From Actinomycetota bacterium (lineage in GTDB: Bacteria; Actinomycetota; Humimicrobiia; Humimicrobiales; Humimicrobiaceae), in NCBI GenBank assembly GCA_003567835.1, contig PWYO01000045.1, positions 1-5,706 of the forward strand: a DNA stretch of 5,706 bases. The letters run 5' to 3'. Within the stretch, counting starts at the first letter, position 1; every line of letters starts with the position of its first letter. The translations under genes and the position numbers were made by a program. The notes beneath the pieces were generated by a model. It ran no database searches and was not told where the DNA came from. It saw only the letters and a program-made list of their open reading frames with translations. This document shows positions 4,206 to 5,706 of this stretch, piece by piece.

Positions 4206-5453
4206 TTGACGGTCAACCAAAAAAAAGCAGCCAGCCAAAAACAGTGGCGCTTGCTGTTGTTGATCTCCACTGCCTATATTGCCGTATTTGCCAATATACA
4301 GGGCTTTATGGGGCTCATGCCCCTGGTGCGCCAAACCTTCTTGTTAAGCAGGGCCCAGGTGGGGCTCTACAGCAGCTTTTACTTTTTGAGCGCTACCCTG
4401 GTGGCCATCTTCAGCGGGAGGATTGTAGACCGGCTTGGAACCAAAAGGGGCCTTGTTATCGGGGTTAGTGCGGTAGGAGCTATGATGGTGCTCCATGCTT
4501 TTTCACCGATTTTTGGGATTATGCTGGGCCTGGCTTTTTTTACCGGATTTGCATTCAGCATTATCACCCCTTCGGCCAACAAAGGCATCATTGAGCTGGC
4601 CGGTTCTTCGAAAAGAAGCTTCTTTATGGGTATCGTCCATGGCGGCGGCGGCCTGGGAGGCTTTTTAGGCGCTTCCCTTTTGCCTTTTTTGGGCCAGATG
4701 GTTGGCTGGCGCAGCGCCCTTATTATAGGCAGCGTATTTGCCTTGGTGATTTCCTTGTTCATTTTTAAGTTCTACCGCCCCCCAGCGGCGCCTGTTTCAA
4801 GCGCAAAAGAAACCGGGCACAAGCGAACTTCTTTAAAAAAAGACCTCGGATTGCTGCTGGGCAACCGGTACCTTTTATGTGTTTGCTTTATGGGGGTTGT
4901 GTTCGGTATGAGCACCTCTGCCATAGGGGGCCATTTTCCTCTATACCTTACCCAGGACCTGGGTTTTAGTCCTGCTTTTGCCGGGTTGGGACTGGGTGCC
5001 TTTCACATAGGGGGCGTGATTGGGCAGCCTTCCTTGGGGTTTTTCAATGAAAGAATACTGCATAGCAGCAACCGAAAAAGCCTGTTTGGTCTGGGTACCA
5101 TCATTGCAGTTTTCCAATTGTTTATAGGCCTGGCAATAAGCAGATTTTCGATTCCCGGCTTTGCCCTGCTCATCTTCTCCTTTTTTATGGGTTTTTTCAC
5201 CATGGGCATTATTGCCATTTACTTCACCGCGGTCACAGAACTGGTAGACCGAAAGCATACCGGGGTGGTTACCGGTTTGGCCACTGTGTTTATTCGCACC
5301 AGTGTGGTGCTCACCCCGCCCATATTTGGGTTAATCGCAGATTTTAGCGGGGCATATTCTCCAAGCTGGATTATATTGGGGGCAGCAGCCTTCTTGTTTT
5401 CCCTGTTGTTTTTGCTTTTCAGCAAGAAATATATGCCTTCTTCTGAACCATAA
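4206..5453 (+). CDS. Major facilitator superfamily (MFS) transporter
   Basis: A 415-residue inner-membrane carrier, normal MFS length, with twelve hydrophobic segments in two halves: six between about 15 and 190, a polar basic loop at 190-215 (RPPAAPVSSAKETGHKRTS), then six between about 217 and 407. The loop between helices 2 and 3 carries the conserved MFS motif A, G71-R-I-V-D75-R76-L-G78-T-K-R81. Helix 4-5 residues GFAFSIITPSANKGIIE and MGIVHGGGGLGGFLGASLLP resemble those of anion and drug carriers in the family. The matching loop in the second half (GFFNERILHSSNRK, 278-291) is degenerate, as is common. The substrate cannot be read from the sequence: organic anions, sugars or drugs remain possible. 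Start is TTG 4206 behind AGGTGAT. It is separated by 245 bases from the upstream gene and likely has its own promoter. No terminator with a good stem follows it. Confidence 0.93.
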   Translation: MTVNQKKAASQKQWRLLLLISTAYIAVFANIQGFMGLMPLVRQTFLLSRAQVGLYSSFYFLSATLVAIFSGRIVDRLGTKRGLVIGVSAVGAMMVLHAFSPIFGIMLGLAFFTGFAFSIITPSANKGIIELAGSSKRSFFMGIVHGGGGLGGFLGASLLPFLGQMVGWRSALIIGSVFALVISLFIFKFYRPPAAPVSSAKETGHKRTSLKKDLGLLLGNRYLLCVCFMGVVFGMSTSAIGGHFPLYLTQDLGFSPAFAGLGLGAFHIGGVIGQPSLGFFNERILHSSNRKSLFGLGTIIAVFQLFIGLAISRFSIPGFALLIFSFFMGFFTMGIIAIYFTAVTELVDRKHTGVVTGLATVFIRTSVVLTPPIFGLIADFSGAYSPSWIILGAAAFLFSLLFLLFSKKYMPSSEP

Positions 5454-5544
5454 AAACTGTATTAGTTTGTAAGACATTGGATTTTTTCTTCAACACCTGC
5501 TATAAGGAATATCCAAATAGATAGCAAGCAATGAATACCGGTAC

Positions 5545-5568
5545 AATATTGAAAAAGTCAACAATATT
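5545..5568. repeat. Inverted repeat AATATTG-N10-CAATATT upstream of a promoter
   Basis: Perfect 7-base arms at 5545-5551 and 5562-5568 lie seven bases before the -35 element of the next promoter. ACAATATT also occurs as a direct repeat at 5543-5550 and 5561-5568, 18 bases apart. The position would suit an activator site. The arms are A+T-rich, so the evidence is modest. Confidence 0.35.
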
Positions 5569-5575
5569 TTCCGGG

Positions 5576-5603
5576 TTGATAATCAAAAAAATACTGGTAT
5601 CAT
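5576..5603 (+). promoter_or_regulatory. Good sigma-70-type promoter with extended -10
   Basis: TTGATA (5576-5581, 5 of 6) is followed after 16 bases by TATCAT (5598-5603, 5 of 6), preceded directly by TGG, an extended -10 element. Transcription would start near 5610, about 26 bases before the ATG at 5636. A perfect TATAAT at 5619-5624 is too close to the ATG and lacks a -35. Confidence 0.6.
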
Positions 5604-5635
5604 GTAGAAAATTTTAACTATAATCAACGGATAGC

Positions 5636-5706
5636 ATGAAAAAGACAGCAATTATTGCATTAATCATCATCATTGCAGCCTCATTGGCCTGCACCAGGTT
5701 TGCCTG
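5636..5706 (+). CDS. N-terminus of an exported protein or lipoprotein, cut by the window edge
   Basis: Twenty-three codons are visible: MKKTAIIALIIIIAASLACT followed by RFA. This is a signal peptide with two lysines, a hydrophobic core and ASLAC near the end. C19 could be a lipidated cysteine, but the lipobox is imperfect because leucine sits at -2 rather than -3; ordinary signal peptidase cleavage is the alternative. The promoter at 5576-5603 serves it directly. The ribosome binding site is weak (CGGAT, a few bases before the ATG). What the mature protein does cannot be told; a periplasmic or membrane-anchored binding protein would be a common case. Confidence 0.6.
   Translation, partial: MKKTAIIALIIIIAASLACTRFA

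Noticed and set aside
5477..5516. TTGGAT ... ATCCAA as a terminator after the MFS gene
   Set aside because: Six-base arms with a 28-base loop and no T run following the second arm.

Overview
The window comes from a bacterial chromosome of low to middle G+C (mid-40s % by eye). It holds the 5' part of a sugar ABC transporter ATPase gene on the minus strand, four complete genes on the plus strand, and the first 23 codons of a further plus-strand gene at the right edge. The lineage cannot be fixed from this stretch. Purine-rich ribosome binding sites, promoters with TGn-extended -10 elements, frequent AGG and ATA codons and many TTG start codons would suit a Clostridia-like or another anaerobic lineage, but this is a weak inference. 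There is no rRNA, tRNA, CRISPR array, insertion sequence or phage gene.

Layout. Positions 1-590 (minus): N-terminal 196 codons of a CUT2 (RbsA/MglA-type) ATPase. Positions 591-1201: a long divergent regulatory region with a promoter for each direction and several perfect dyads. Positions 1202-1963: a GntR/FadR-type (FCD domain) regulator, the obvious candidate controller of the divergent transporter. Positions 1964-2181: a gap with several hairpins and a doubtful 46-codon frame. Positions 2182-2775: a small class I SAM-dependent methyltransferase resembling phospholipid N-methyltransferases of the PmtA type. Positions 2860-3960: an AI-2E/PerM-family membrane protein. Positions 4206-5453: a 12-helix MFS transporter. 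Positions 5636-5706: the start of an exported protein or lipoprotein with its own good promoter.

How it fits together. The regulator and the sugar transporter form a conventional divergent pair, and sugar or sugar-acid uptake under FCD-type control is the simplest reading. The methyltransferase and AI-2E gene are 84 bases apart on one strand and may be cotranscribed; nothing links them functionally beyond both probably acting at the membrane. The MFS gene and the lipoprotein-like gene look like separate units.

The window is mostly ordinary. No unmistakable new system is present. The points that deserve a second look are the four TTG-initiated genes out of six, the cluster of palindromes before the regulator, a switch-like pair of alternative stems over the AI-2E ribosome binding site, and a serine-to-glycine change in the ABC signature of the ATPase.
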